From: Lactarius indigo
Lineage: Eukaryota > Basidiomycota > Agaricomycetes > Russulales > Russulaceae
Direction: 5' to 3'
Assembly: GCA_025766275.1 (NCBI GenBank)
Contig: JAFKAC010000007.1
Coordinates: 434,001-498,000 of the forward strand
Length of the DNA: 64,000 nucleotides
How positions within the stretch are numbered: position 1 is the stretch's first letter; each line of letters opens with the position of its first letter. Shown here in pieces: positions 44,191 to 56,941 of this stretch. The position numbers and the translations under genes were made by a program. A model generated the notes under the pieces. It did not search any database and was not told the origin of the DNA. It saw only the letters and a program-made list of their open reading frames with translations.

Positions 44191-44870
44191 CTAAAAACGG
44201 CCATATTCAGTCGGCGTCTCCTCGGAAGCCGCGTGATTCAAGGGGTGACCACAATTTCTCCAGGTAGGACTGTTGGTCTCTAGTCGAATCCCTGTACTTG
44301 AATTCGTCACCTTGCCGCAATATTCCCAGTCGGCTCTAAGTTCCGATTTCATCCCCGCTTCGGTAGTCGCTTCTCGGCGTACAACCGGTTCTATCATGAG
44401 GGACTGTTCGACCACGAGCAACCGCGGGCCAGGGCATATTTACAAAGAGCGTATATGGCCCTTTCTCGTCATCTTCCATAGCGCTCGCCCATATCAAAAT
44501 CAGATTCGTGTGACCGTCGGGTGACTGCGGAAGTTGAATCAAAAGGCCACCCGATCAGACGGCTTTAGGCGAGGGAGTAGGTAGGAAACGAGGAAACGAT
44601 AGGAGACCCGCCGGACACTCACGCATCACATTGATCTTCGCGCAAGGAAAACGATCGTTGCTGTGGAACTACCATCAAAGCATCCTCGTCGACCTTGTCT
44701 GATGATTAAAGCAAAGACCAAAGCGTGCCAGAGCGTCGTTGCGGCCCTGAAACTCCGAGACAAACACTGGGATGCCGATAGCACTGGTACACATACATGT
44801 GGATATGCTTGAGAAATGTTCGTACAGGAAATGACATAAAAGACAATTACAAAGTTCTGCTGACAAACGG
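44191..44870 (-). CDS. Possible small hypothetical gene, unclear structure
   Basis: Two neighbouring minus-strand frames (44336-44542 and 44191-44421) can be connected with a one-base shift as ASAMEDDEKGPYTLFVNMPW then LLVVEQSLMIEPVVRREATT and ADWEYCGKVTNSSTGIRLET. An upstream frame (44675-44866) carries AIGIPVFVSEFQGRNDALAR. The composition looks coding, but I recognise no domain and cannot place a start. It begins within 20 bp of the POL2 stop on the same strand, so part could also be POL2 3' UTR. Confidence 0.3.
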
Positions 44871-44886
44871 ATGACCTAGGACGTAC

Positions 44887-47800
44887 TCAGGAGTTTTCTA
44901 AAAATGCTTGGGCAGTTTCCTGTGGAAAAAAAGAGGTGAATACGAGGGTGTGTGAGAAGATAAAATGTGTGTACCCGCAGCCGACCGAGGTCATGCACGA
45001 TCGCAACGTTCACCATAGTACGCAGGGTACGGCGTACATCCGTTCGGTTCATCGTATTGCGGAACGAGCCTCCACACTCGTGCGTGCGCGCGACGTGGTC
45101 CGCGCGCACCTGGCCACAGCGCGCACAGCGCAGATCCTGCTGCGTGGCGGCGCGTTCGAGCGCATACACACGCTCGATAAGTTCGAACTCGACCGCCGTG
45201 CGATCATGTTCCGCACCGCACCGCATGCATGCCCAGCGCGGCGTGCGTCGTTCACCCTCTCCCACGCGGAGCAAGTCCGCGTCGCGACAAAAGTCAAAGT
45301 CGCGGAGCGCGTCACAATGGCGACAGGGGACACCGGCGAGGCGCAGCGGCGCACAGGGGTTGCGGAACGCGGCGGCCTCCCCGAACGCCCGGACGCCGAC
45401 GAACTCGAGCGCGTTGCGGAGTGAGCAGGCCTGACTTCGTTCTCGAAGGACGTCGCGAGCGCGAATACCGCGCAGGCGAACTTTGTGAGCTCGACGGCGG
45501 GATCGGTAAGGGTGGTGAGGTGTGAACCGGGGAGCAAAGGGAAAGCGAGCGCCCGTTCCGCCTCGGGGTCGCCGACGGCGGCGCGCATCCGCGCCTGGAC
45601 GTTGTCGATCGCCCGAAAGAGCTTCCGAGTCAGTCGCCGCGAGATAAAGTCCCGGACCGCGTCGCGCTCCCGGGCTTTGTTGGCATCGCGTTGTGTCGCG
45701 TCTGGGGCGCCGTTTGCGGCGAGAACACGCAACGGCGCACGTTGGCCCTCCGTTTGAACGGCTTTGTACATTTCCAGGAGGAAACAACGGACGAGATCCG
45801 AAAACTCGCCCTGGATTGCGGGAGGTAGGAAAAGTTCGATGTTCCAGCGCATCTCGACGACAAGTTCCTGTGGTGGTTCGACGGAGAGCGGATCTTCGCA
45901 CACAATACCTGCTGCATTGGCCTGGTCCATGAATAACAGGAAGTCGTAGAAACGCTCCGTGTTCAAGTATATGTGTTGGAAGAGCTCATTCGATGTCACT
46001 GCCGTTGTGATGTACGTCGCATATGCGTGTGCCGTTCCTGGAGGCTTTGAAGTAACGAGCAGAAGCCGGTTGAAGTCCGCGTATACTACTTGCGAACCGA
46101 GTCGTTTGAACTCGGCGAGCAGCTGGATGAATGTCTTCCGCATGAGGCCGTGCACGAATCGATGGATGCTGGGATCATACATGTGAGAAACCTTCGAGCT
46201 GATCCATCTCCAGAAGTGGTCGATTGCGAGGGTAGCCGGACTCTCAAAGCCATGCCGAACCTTGTCCAGCAACCATGCCTTTACCATAGATTTGATGATT
46301 CCAAATGTTTGTGGAGACACATTACATTCACCAAGCGTGAGATCGCGGTGGACTTCCCCATCAGCAAATTCCTCGATTGTATGCGATACAGAGTCGAATG
46401 CAGTTGTACCACCGCTTCCCTCCAGTTCGTTGACGGCCATCGCGTGGAGTACGGAGTTCACGGATAAGTTTCGCACCGTCACCTCGAGACAAACATTGGA
46501 GTAGCAGCCTGGGGAGACGAATTCAGTATTGGGCAACTCCTCTGAGGGGCGCATGTCGTCTTCTAGGCCACCCAGATCTGGCTGACCACTTGGCGACCAC
46601 CATAAAACCATATCCTGGCTTACGAGTCGCTTGGCAAAGGCGACGTCTGCGAGGAGCAGTGGTTGGTCGCCATCGATATGGCCAATAGGAACGTCGTAAT
46701 ACTCGGCCAGTGCTGTCATACGGTCGATCCATGGACCAAAGGAAAGGTAACGCTGACACATCATTTTGTGCGACGTTCGTTTGCCAAGGAAAAACGTCGA
46801 GGCTGTGGGGAGCTTTTGCTCTGGACATGGAGAGAACGGGGAATCTGCTAAGTCTAGGGACCGAATGATTGAAGTACGCTTGGTCCTTCATAGAGGAAAG
46901 GACAACGGTGAAGGACTGGTTTTCGAGCAGACCTAGCTCTCGTGAAAGGGCTTTCAAGGCTGTCGAGTCGCTCGAATGGTACGTCGAACTGAACTCGCGT
47001 GACTCCGGATAACGAATCGAGATGCATCTTCCGTACTTCGCGAGTTGTTGCTGCCATAGATCGCTATAAACCTCTCGGAGCCGGGGAATTGGCTGCCGCC
47101 GGGTTGCTGGATCCACCAAATGCAGTCTCACGTTACCGGTAGGCAAGAAGAGCGCGAAGACATGGATGGGCGCATTAACCGAGCAAGCATGATAGAGAAA
47201 GAGGTATTTTCCTGCTCTTCCTTCATCCAGGTACCGAGAGCGCGGAGATGGGCGCCCCATTTCTATCTGCTGCAGATCCAAGCCTGTGATACCTGCCCGG
47301 TTGAGCGTAATATTGTCTACAGGTGCGCATGTTTTTCCTAGTCTCAGAACACCCCGAATGGATAGAGGAACCTGCAGTCAGTGGTTAATATAAGTGACGT
47401 CATAAGTTACAATCGATCGTTACCTGGAGCTCAAAAATCCCGTCGACATTTGGGTGATTTATGAGGTCTACGAAATACTCCTGGTTTTCTTGATACACAT
47501 CCTCGCGGGCCATAATTTTGTAGAGGTTTGTACAAGGCATGTTGCGAGGCAAACTTCGCGTGACCTTTTCCCATGCGTATATGTCAGGTCGAAAGAGAGT
47601 GTTCGGTGTATCAATCCGAAGGTGCAGGTAAAACTCGCGTGGGATACGGAGTGGTATCGAGAAGAGCTCCGAGTCCACACTGAGCCAGAGGTCGTACCGC
47701 CCAGGTGAGCGCGTGGGACGTAATTGTACGATATCCCAGCGTGACATTGATTTGTTCTTCGTCGCCCCTCGGAACATGGCCGGGACGGCCGTAGAGTGTG

Positions 47801-50800
47801 AGTTGTCAGTGCGCGCACTACGTCGTTGCTTCCAACGGGGCCGCATAGCCTTGATCCAGGCAGAGTAATCTCGTGAAGGATTTGGTAGAGGTCTAGTCAG
47901 AGTGTCGTCAGGTTTCTCATCTGGTACAACGCGGTTACGCGGTTTGCGGTTGACAACTGCGATGCGGCGGCGAGTGGAGGAGCCCTGGTCGGCGCTTCCA
48001 ATATCCTCAATATCCGTTGGCTGTGCAGGCTCTGAATCAGCGCCACTCGGGTTGAAGAAGTCAGTCAACTTTTGCTGGCAAAATTTGTCATCGAGAGCGG
48101 CCACTCGTTTATGTAGCCAGTCTGGGTGATGGATACGGGGGACGGGGTTTGCCACCTTTTGCATAGCTGCGGGGATAGTGATCAGCTTTTGGACGACAGA
48201 GCCTAGACGTTCGATATAATAGTCCCAATCGAGGATGGATCGCAGCTCGAAGTTGGTGAGCCCGTTGTTTTTTAGCCACTTCCGCAGAAATGTTCGTTTT
48301 ACGCTCTCGTCCGCCGAAAATATGGCCACGGGAACCGCACGGTCGGTGACGGGTGCCCCTGCTGGCTGCGCAGAAATGACGAACTTGCAAGCTAGACCCT
48401 TGTCCTTGACCATCTCGTTTCCCAGGAATTCTGCAAGTCGCTTGGCAGTGCTGATCGAGGTCGACTTTTGCCCCCCGTACTCGGCCAAGGTTTTTGACAT
48501 ACTCCTGTTTTCGGCGATGAGTTCAACAAGCTCTTCATCTGAAAGGTCTGCAGCCTTGCTGAACAAAACGTCCAGCCAACGGTCGGCGACTTCGGCGACC
48601 GCTGCATAACATTCCTCTGTTGTTGTTCCAAGTAAAAATTTCTCGAAAATTTGGGACTGGAAGATTTTGATAAGTTGAAGTTCGCCGCGGCGTTTTACCT
48701 CAAATCCCTTCAACTCCGCCAAAGACCCGTCGTCATTGAAAACAGCGTAGCGTTTCTTCAGCAACTTGTCCTCCTCCTTGGACGAAGGCAAAATCATTGC
48801 TTTATAGGGACCGTCTAGCTCGAAGAAGATGGAGTTTTCGCTAGTGGACCTTGTAATCTCCGGTCTCCGGATCAAAATCGTGGTATTGATGATTTGTGAA
48901 CTTGTCGTAGACCAGGTGATTGAGCATTGTGCATGGATAGCTAAACCCAATCGATTTTCCGCTCCTTAGTTGGAACTTGAAGTTCTCCGGGAATACGCCC
49001 GGGAGTATACACCAAATCCCGTCTGTGTCAAGTTCTAAAGGGCGACCGATCTGTTCCACAAGCTGGCGAGCCATCTGGATAATGGTAGCACCCGTCAGAC
49101 AGGTTACTCCTGCCATCTCCATCGAATGCCAACGTGCACCCTTGCGCATCACGTAGCCATAGAAAGAATTGAGAATACACTTGTGGGCCAGCTGCAACGA
49201 GTCGTAAACGACGATAAGCTTCTTTGCTTCGTCGACTTCGGCAAGCGGCTTCCCCTGTGCTAAGATAGCATCAAGATTCTTCTTCCACGTTTTATGAAGG
49301 CCTTTGTATTCGTAGCGGCGATCGCGGAACCGGCGTACAGTGTCGACGTAGAAAGGATTTTCGCGCTGACAGATGATCGTCTCACGGTTCTCGACCTTGG
49401 TGTCTTTGGTCTTCTTGTAAACCTTTCGTGAATAGTCGCCGAGTCGTTTGTGTGTGAGGGCGGTCTGTTCCGCTGGGGTCAGATCAGAAAACCGTCTCGG
49501 AGGTCCTCCAGGGCGTTTCGGGGGAAAGCTCTCCTGGTTGAGGGCGTGTCGGATCATATTGAACTCGTCGCGTCGAGCAGGGAAAAATTCGCCCCTCCAG
49601 GCCCACGTTAGCCTCCTATCGCAGGTTTTCCCCGGTCGATTATAGTCGCAGACAGCACAGACAGACTCATCAATAACAGAGTCGGGTTGTAGACGATTTG
49701 ACAACATAATGTTGGGGTACATCGCGGCGACGTCCAGGTGATAAATTAAAGGCTTGTCGGTTCGCAAAGGGTTGTCTCGCAGCCCTTCGAGAGCAGTTCG
49801 TATTTCGGCCTTCACTGTATCGTAATTGGTGACGTCCTCGAGAGGGGTTTTGTATTCCTCCGTGATGCAGAAGGTCAGTGCAGCGTCAATTTCGTCGATC
49901 AACTTCTCCGAGAGTCAGCAAGTTGTTATCATGAAGGAGGGGGATGTCTAACCTTCTGTGCGGCGGATGGAACAATCTTGAATTGGGTCTCTATGTCACT
50001 GCGGAATACTCCCGCTTCCAAAGCTTCGACATGGCCGCCGACGTATGTTTCGGAAGCCAGAAGATGCCCTTCGTACATGTTTCCATACTCTTCTTCGTGG
50101 CGATTCGGCATGATGATATGTCCACGAAAGGCCTCTACCTGAATACGGTGTCAGCAGTACCAACGCCAAAGCGACTGAGTAGCGCACCATCAGGAGTGTC
50201 TCACACAATGTGCCAGAACCCTTTCTAAGGACCTCATCCGGACATAGTGGGATGATATTACATAGCGAGAAGATGAAGGGGTGGACATATTTCATGTACA
50301 AGTAATATGTCGCCACGGCATCTGAGACTGAATATTGGGCAAGCGTTTGCGGTTGCTCCATGGCATAACTATTTGAGTGCATTTCTCAACATAAGCTCAA
50401 CACAGCAAGGAGGATATATCGCACGGCGTCATGAGCTCAGGATCAAGCTCGATGGGATTATAACCGAGCTTTGCGACAGTGACCGCCTTCAAGCCTTGAC
50501 TACCTTGCGGTAGATAGGAGTCACGCTTTACCCAGCGGAAGCAGTCCATGTGCACACAACACCGGCTCTTGAATTCGTCTTCCGAGTCTTTAGCAAAGCC
50601 AGTCTCGAGAAACATGTCTATTCCATGGACCTTCGCGCGAGCGCAAAGGAATGGAAAATCGAAAAAGTCGCCGTTAAACGTAGCCATGACTGTGGGTTTT
50701 ATCTCTTGAATATGTTGAAAGAAGCGCATAATTGTGGATTCCTGAAATATGAATATGCCGGTAAATACGAGCTCTTTCCCTGGAGGCTGAGCTAACCTCG

Positions 50801-52019
50801 TTTCGTTCATTGAACACGATGAAGGGCCCCTCGTAGCCCTCTTTGGGTGTATACTCGAAATCCTCGATGTCCTCGCTCACAATTTCGCGATTCGTAATGA
50901 GGTATCCTTGCCCATCAACCATGTACGAGATCATCATAACTTGATCGATCTCTTGATCGGGGAACTTTAGAGGAGCCTTTGTTGTCTCTATATCGTATGC
51001 CACGACTACTGGGTCAGGACGCTTGACTCGTTCCGTGAGTTGTTTGAGATTTGGCTGTCCCGCATTGAACGTGACCGTATACCATAACCCCACGCGAATT
51101 TCGTTATCCATAGCCACCCGTAGGTAGTACGGTACGTCGAACTCGCGAATGTCAATGATGGCATCACGCGGATCCTTGTCGCGCATGAAAGACGTGCTCG
51201 CCTCGGCGCCCCATGCGCTATCGACATCCATATGAGAGCTTTCCGTGGCATTGACAACCTCGGCGTAGGCGTCGATAGCACTACGCTTTGCGCTATTGGC
51301 CAAGGCAAGGGGCATGACGTCACGCCGCACAGTCAAGAGATCCGAGACGTTTCGAAAACACAGTTGAAGGAAAACGCGTCGATGTCCGAGAAGGTGATTC
51401 GGCATCTTGAGGTCCTCCTTTTTCTCGCGAACTATGCGATAAATGACACCTTCATACTTTTTGACGAGCCACTCCTCGACGACGGTTTCCATTCCGACCT
51501 GACATAAATCAAGGACGAAGAAACGAAACATATGAAGACAGACGTACGACACACGAGATATAGAAATACGGTTCATAATTCATCGTACACTTGAACATTC
51601 CGCCGTCTTCTTGAATGAAGTAATAATCGACAGCGGCTTTGCCTCCAGGCCAGTCGGGGTCCTTAACAATTGTCTAGCAGAAGAGTCCCCATTAGTATTC
51701 TCTTCACTGGACGAACGACGTGCCGTCGTTCTGTCTGGGTTGAAAAGCTACACTCAACTGGATGCATGTTTACTAACCAACCCTCCTTCTTCGGTCCTTC
51801 TTGAATCCGTGAGAAACCAAGCTTGCCGTCAATATCGTCATACACCTGAACTTGCTCGAATCTTTCAGCCAGCCGCGTGCCTTCATCGTCTTGACTGGGT
51901 GCAGCATCAGTCCTTGCGCCTTGTGAACCGCCTCGACCGCGACCTCGACCTCTGAATGAGCTGTTGCCCCTAAATCCACGAAATGATGCCCGAGATCTGG
52001 TGTTCGAGCCGCGTGCCAT
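44887..52019 (-). CDS. POL2: DNA polymerase epsilon catalytic subunit
   Basis: Leading-strand replicative polymerase, roughly 2,250 residues. Starts at 52019 with [20 protein letters not shown] (RGG-rich tail). Exonuclease motifs: [10 protein letters not shown] (Exo I), [13 protein letters not shown] (Exo II) and [13 protein letters not shown] (Exo III). Polymerase motifs: [19 protein letters not shown] (A), [20 protein letters not shown] (B) and [14 protein letters not shown] (C). The inactive second polymerase half follows, then the C-terminal zinc modules [20 protein letters not shown] (CysA) and [20 protein letters not shown] (CysB). The last exon, over a GTACAC..CACAG intron, reads [10 protein letters not shown], stop at 44887-44889. 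Three single-base shifts are needed: near 48841 (DYKVH|SENSIFF), near 46762 and near 45430 (FENEV|QACSLRN). In an essential gene these are almost certainly assembly errors. Confidence 0.95.
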
Positions 52020-52066
52020 CGTCAGGTATGACCGTAGAAGAGAGATAGAATATTCACTGGCAAGTG

Positions 52067-52132
52067 ACGCGCTTCTGACAGTCAATTGCACGCGCGAGTG
52101 ACAGCGACTCACGTTTTGTGTGACAAGCGCGT
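52067..52132 (-). promoter_or_regulatory. Three MCB-like ACGCG sites upstream of POL2
   Basis: ACGCG at 52067-52071 and 52090-52094 and the reverse CGCGT at 52128-52132, all within 115 bp of the POL2 start. Two of the three read GACGCGC. MluI cell-cycle boxes bound by MBF control S-phase genes, POL2 among them, in yeasts; the cluster suggests the same control here. Confidence 0.6.
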
Positions 52133-52475
52133 CAGTCACGCAAATCCCCACGATAACGCCAACCAAAAAGACGCTTCTTAATGTGTGTAGTGTACACAAT
52201 GTTCGTAAGATAAATAACTACACCGTTGTCGCGTTAGTAACCTGCCCAAGGAGACGTAGATAGAATAAAACAAGTATGAAAGCATAATCAATCAAAGAAG
52301 CAATGAGATGGAAAAAAAAAATAGGATGAGCGAAAATAGTCTCCACTGGCAGCAAATTGATACGCGAACCATGAGGGAAAACACCAAGTCATACTATGCC
52401 AGGAACATGGGTCATCTAGGGATGTGCTATAGGGTCATTTGGGCAAATGAGCAGAACCAAAACGGATCATCCAAA

Positions 52476-55400
52476 TCATTCTTCTCCTTCATCCTCGTCC
52501 TCTTCCTGAATGGCATGCTTAAAAGCGGGGCCCGGCCGAGCATTTGGCAGCTGTCTGCGTCCCCCACGTGTTTCGGGTACGGCATCCAGACTAATCTCGC
52601 CGGGGAGAGGAGACTGTCGCCCAATCGGGGGTGTACCAGGCTTGGTACGGCTGGACGAAACTTTGCCGGCACGCGTGCCCTTTTGGGCACGCGCAGACGC
52701 GGGTCCGCGGGGAGCTGCTAGCATAATGGGACTCTCCACGAAAGGAGAACCGCTGAAATTTGAGTCGATAGGTGAAACACCGCTGCTGGTGCTGAAAAAC
52801 GATGACGCAGTCGCAGGGGTCTGACCAACGCCACCCATGTAACCAGGTTCGTCATCCACATCCACCCATTCGTCATCGTCGTCAGGGCTGAGCGATTGCC
52901 GTCCAGTGAACACGTCACGTAGTACAGTAGAATCGCTTGCAGGAGAGACTGATAATACCTCAATGGGGAGTCGCGCGGTTCGTGTCTGCCAACCTGGCGG
53001 TTCAAGGCCCCACGACTTCTTCCAGCTAGACCGGCTCGAGGTACTAGTGGACCCCGATAATAAAGGAGGCTGGAATGGCGTTTGACGCTTCTGAGCAACA
53101 AATGTGGTATTGCCGTGGGGTTGGCTACGCCGTGGCGTCTCGTCTAATGTGTTGCGCGAGTGGGGGCGGAACGGCGAACCAGTCCTCTGCGCTTCGCTTT
53201 CCGACTGCTCGTAAAACGAGCCACGTCTGGAGGAAGGTATCGAATGGACGGAAGATGTAGTCGAGTTGGACCGCAGGTGTGGTGCTCGTGGCGCGCTTTG
53301 AGCGGGTGAGCGTACCACCCGCGTCGACGAACCAGAGCCCGCCCTACGATGATGGTACGGCGAAGTGGTGCGTGCAAGCTGGAGAGAACCCGCAGAACTC
53401 GCAGAAGGTGATTTGCGATGCCTATGCTTCCCAACGGTGAAGCTATGGACAGATGATGGACGGGATGAGTTGTATTCCCCACGCTCCGAGTTGGGCGTCC
53501 TACTACCAAAGGAGCGGCGAGAGGGATCACTTCGCTGCCTCGACATCGCAACCATATGCTCAAAAGTGAACTGTGGTGACTCCACGGCAACCTGTGCCAT
53601 GGATGCGGTGGACGAACGTCGAGAATTAACACTGCTGGACCGGCGAGACGATATGGAGGGACCCTTTGCGCGATGGCCCTTGCGAGACGTCCCCCCACCA
53701 CCACTGGTTCGTCGCTTGGCTTTAACGGAATTGCGACCTGCGCCAGAAGATGGTGGCGTGCGCGCTTCCATCCCGTGCGTATATGGTACGTTGACGCCTC
53801 CCTTAGCAGCAGACTTGCGTTTGCCTCTTCGATCTTCGTTGAACCACGTCCGGAACGCAGTGAGTAAACTCGCACGGTTCCGATGTGGGCCCCCTTCCTT
53901 CGGAGATATTTGAGGCAAGGATGTGAGAGTATCACCAGGCGATGGTGTGGGCGAAATTTCTGGGGGGGAAGAGTTGCTTAACCTCGCAAGTACCCAGGGT
54001 GAATTTGGGACCGCGATGTTCGCAACAACTTCCTGGTCTAGATTCGGGGTACCGGGGACAGGGGTGTCCCGCAACGGAGGTGATTTGACGAGCTTCCCAG
54101 ATCCACCATGCGGGTGTCGAGGTTCGTCACCAACCACGCCACGTTTCTCGCTATCTTTCTCCTTCGACTTTTCGTCCTTCACGGCCTCCGCCGATTTCTT
54201 CCGAACTAACCCCGCAGCCTCAAGGGCTGTGGTGGCTCGTTGCATGATGCTGACACTACCAGAACGCATCTTGCCCTCCCGCTTTCCTTTCGAGCCCTCT
54301 TTATCCCTGTCTCGGTCTTTCTCCTTACCATTCCCTGGAGTCGATGGGTGAGACTTCGGTTGTGAATCAGTACTGGATGGGGTGGGTGATAGGAGAGTAT
54401 GGCTCGGTGAAGCGACACGGGGAGGTGTCTTTGCAACGACACGTGAATCACGCGAAGGGGTCGTAGATGTCGGTGTGGCTGGAATAAAAGCCAACTCTGG
54501 AGCGGAGCGAGCTGAGAGTAAAGTGGTTGGCTCGGCGCGGATAGTCGACGGCGTTTCGGGGTTGTTTGTCCCACTACCTGAGGGACGCTTCCCCTCGACA
54601 CTCCCGCGGGCTTCTGCATCTAGTTCTCGCGCCTCGTGATTCTGGAGAGAACTTGCCGAGTGAGAGCCGGCCTCCTCCATCGCCTTCCGTTCAGCACGGC
54701 GCATGAGCATCCACCACATGGCACTAGCCGCATCACAAGCATCGCTCAAGACAGAATGCACGATTTGGCCAGTATCGAACCCGAGGGCGCTCAGATTATT
54801 GAGCAATTCACGCTCGAGTTTTGTCCCAAATATGATGGGTGCTGGGGTGCTTAGAAGCGACGCAAAATCTTGAGGTGGAAACGAAGTCAAAAACTTTTCG
54901 CCTGTGGGAGATGATGGGTTGGAGAGATTGGAAGATACCGAGCGTCTCTTAGTTCGTACGGGAGTGCGCATAGGGAAGTGCAGGGGGTTCCTTAGTCTTT
55001 GGGGAGTCAGATATAGAGGAGGACCAAGACGTCGGATGAGGGACTTCCTCTTCTAATACTGTCTCTGGTTGTGGTTGCTTCATCCCTTCGACTTTGACTG
55101 CCTTGCGTATAGTAGCCTGACTCGGATTGCGGTGAATTCGTGGGTTTTCATCGGCAGATTCGTGAGAAACGTCATCCGGAGTTGTTACTGAAGACCCGTC
55201 AAGCTCTGAGGATGCCGAACGAAACGAAGAGTCCGACGTAGCAGATGACTCCGATGTCGTAGCGGAGGGTTGGGCTTGGATTGGTTGCGGGACCACAACA
55301 GCTCGACTAAGGGGGGTGGCATCGCCAGGATCCGACGAGGGAGATGTAAACCAGGAGTGGGCAAGGATCTGGGGAATTGTGATCCGCTTAATGGGGTCCT

Positions 55401-56363
55401 TTTGCAGTATTTTGTGGATCAAATCAGCGTATGTCTAGTAGAAAATCAGACGGTGTTTATGACCTGAAGAGGCTAACGGACCGTTGGAAAGCCACTCCGG
55501 ATCGTCAAAGTCCCCCTTTATAACCATTTTCTTCATAATTGATTCGTCGTCGTCGTCGAAGGGTAGTCCTCCTGTTAAAAGGCAATACAGTATGACGCCG
55601 AGAGACCACACGTCTACCTCTGACCAGAGGTCAGCGCAGTCGATCACCAAGGAAGGGACATATTACCTGGCCCCAGGTACTTCTTCCCCTCCAGCATTTC
55701 TGGCGCGGCGTAACCTGTCGTACCGCAGTATGTTTCCAGATACATTCCTCTATCAAACTCGCGCGTGAAACCAAAGTCACCGAGCTTGATGCGACAGCGT
55801 TCGTCGAGCAGCACGTTCTCCAGTTTCAAGTCACGGTGCACGATGCCCTTTTCGTGCAGATAGTTGACTGCCAAGCATAATTGGCCAAATATTCGGCGGG
55901 TCTCCTGTTCCGATATCCTGCCCTTCTCCGTAAGGTAATCGAACAGTTCTCCTCCCGAACATAGCTCAGTGACGAGCCATATAGAATTTTCCGTGGCAAT
56001 TACTTCGTACAAGCTGAGTAACGTGCGGGTGGTGAAGTTGTCGATGATGATGAATTTCTCTAGTTAGAGTGGCAGAGAGGGCTTTGGGTATTTGCTTGAT
56101 GGCAACACGAGTAGTGGTTAGTCGATGAGTGCCCAGACGCACTTTCCCATACGTCCCTATGAAGATGAAACGGCTTGAGAAGGGAAAAAAAGGGAGAGGG
56201 GGGATTAAATACCTTCACCTATAACCCTGCCAAGCGTGTAGTTTCCTACGACTTTGATCCTTGTGGAGGAGAGTTCCTTGCCGAGCTCATTGTAGGCAGT
56301 AGCAAGGTGAGCCTTCTGGTTCTGGACAACAGAAGCGGTGTGCTTGTGTGAAGACTTGGACAT
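52476..56363 (-). CDS. CAMK/CAMKL Ser/Thr protein kinase with long disordered tail
   Basis: Starts at 56363: MSKSSHKHTASVVQNQKAHL, then IKVVGNYTLGRVIGEG (glycine loop), spliced to the VAIK lysine. The catalytic domain is clear: EVIATENSIWLVTELCSGGE, IVHRDLKLENVLLDERC (HRD loop), IKLGDFGFTREFD (DFG), YCGTTGYAAPEML (activation segment and APE), EVDVWSLGVILYCLLTGGLP and DPIKRITIPQILAHSWF. After it comes an extended Ser/Pro-rich, basic tail of more than 900 residues, with a short folded island near its start (LERELLNNLSALGFDTGQIV, AASAMWWMLMRRAERKAMEE) that may be a UBA-like domain as in AMPK-related kinases. The frame needs one-base corrections near 55430 and 54960. It is divergent from RPL24. 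I do not assign a specific yeast orthologue. Confidence 0.88.
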
Positions 56364-56941
56364 GATGGCATATAGAGAAACAGAAAGGAGCGTGATCCGT
56401 GGACTATAGGGATGTCAGATAACCGACCAAGGACGGAAGGGTGTGAGCCTGAGTGTGAGGTTAGGGCGCTCGTTATGTGGTCATAATAAGCTACTACTTC
56501 CCTGTCTCGGTCACTGCCACTGCCTCAGTCTCTATCTCCGCAAAGAGGACCCGTCCCACTATGTCGCTTCACTGCCCCAGAATTAGTCGTTGAAATTGGA
56601 TGCACTGCGGTATGACTAGTTCATCCCACTCAACCACAAATCTCCTCGTTTAGACGCCGATCGGAGATATCCGGCCCTTGACCGGTTGACCTAACAGGTA
56701 ACTTAATCGAGCCAAAGTAACCAACCCATCGCTCGCCCTAACCGGCCCAGTCAAGGTGAGCCCGCCTCTTCACTCTCGGAGTGTAACGAGGACACGTTCT
56801 TCTCCTCGTCGTCCTTATGGATTTCGTTTTCTGTGCATTCTATGTGGATGGATGCTTCACACCACCTCGGGATGTCGATGTCTTGTGAACCAGTGACTGA
56901 GGGTGACTGACGGATTCTTTGGCCCTGGTATCATCTTTCAG
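56364..56941. promoter_or_regulatory. Divergent promoter region of the kinase and RPL24
   Basis: 578 bp between start codons at 56363 (minus) and 56942 (plus). No specific element is assigned; pyrimidine-rich patches occur near 56800 before RPL24. Confidence 0.4.

Noticed and set aside
44936..45757. Plus-strand frames opposite the POL2 C-terminus
   Set aside because: They are Arg-rich shadows of a GC-rich coding region; the minus strand encodes the zinc modules.
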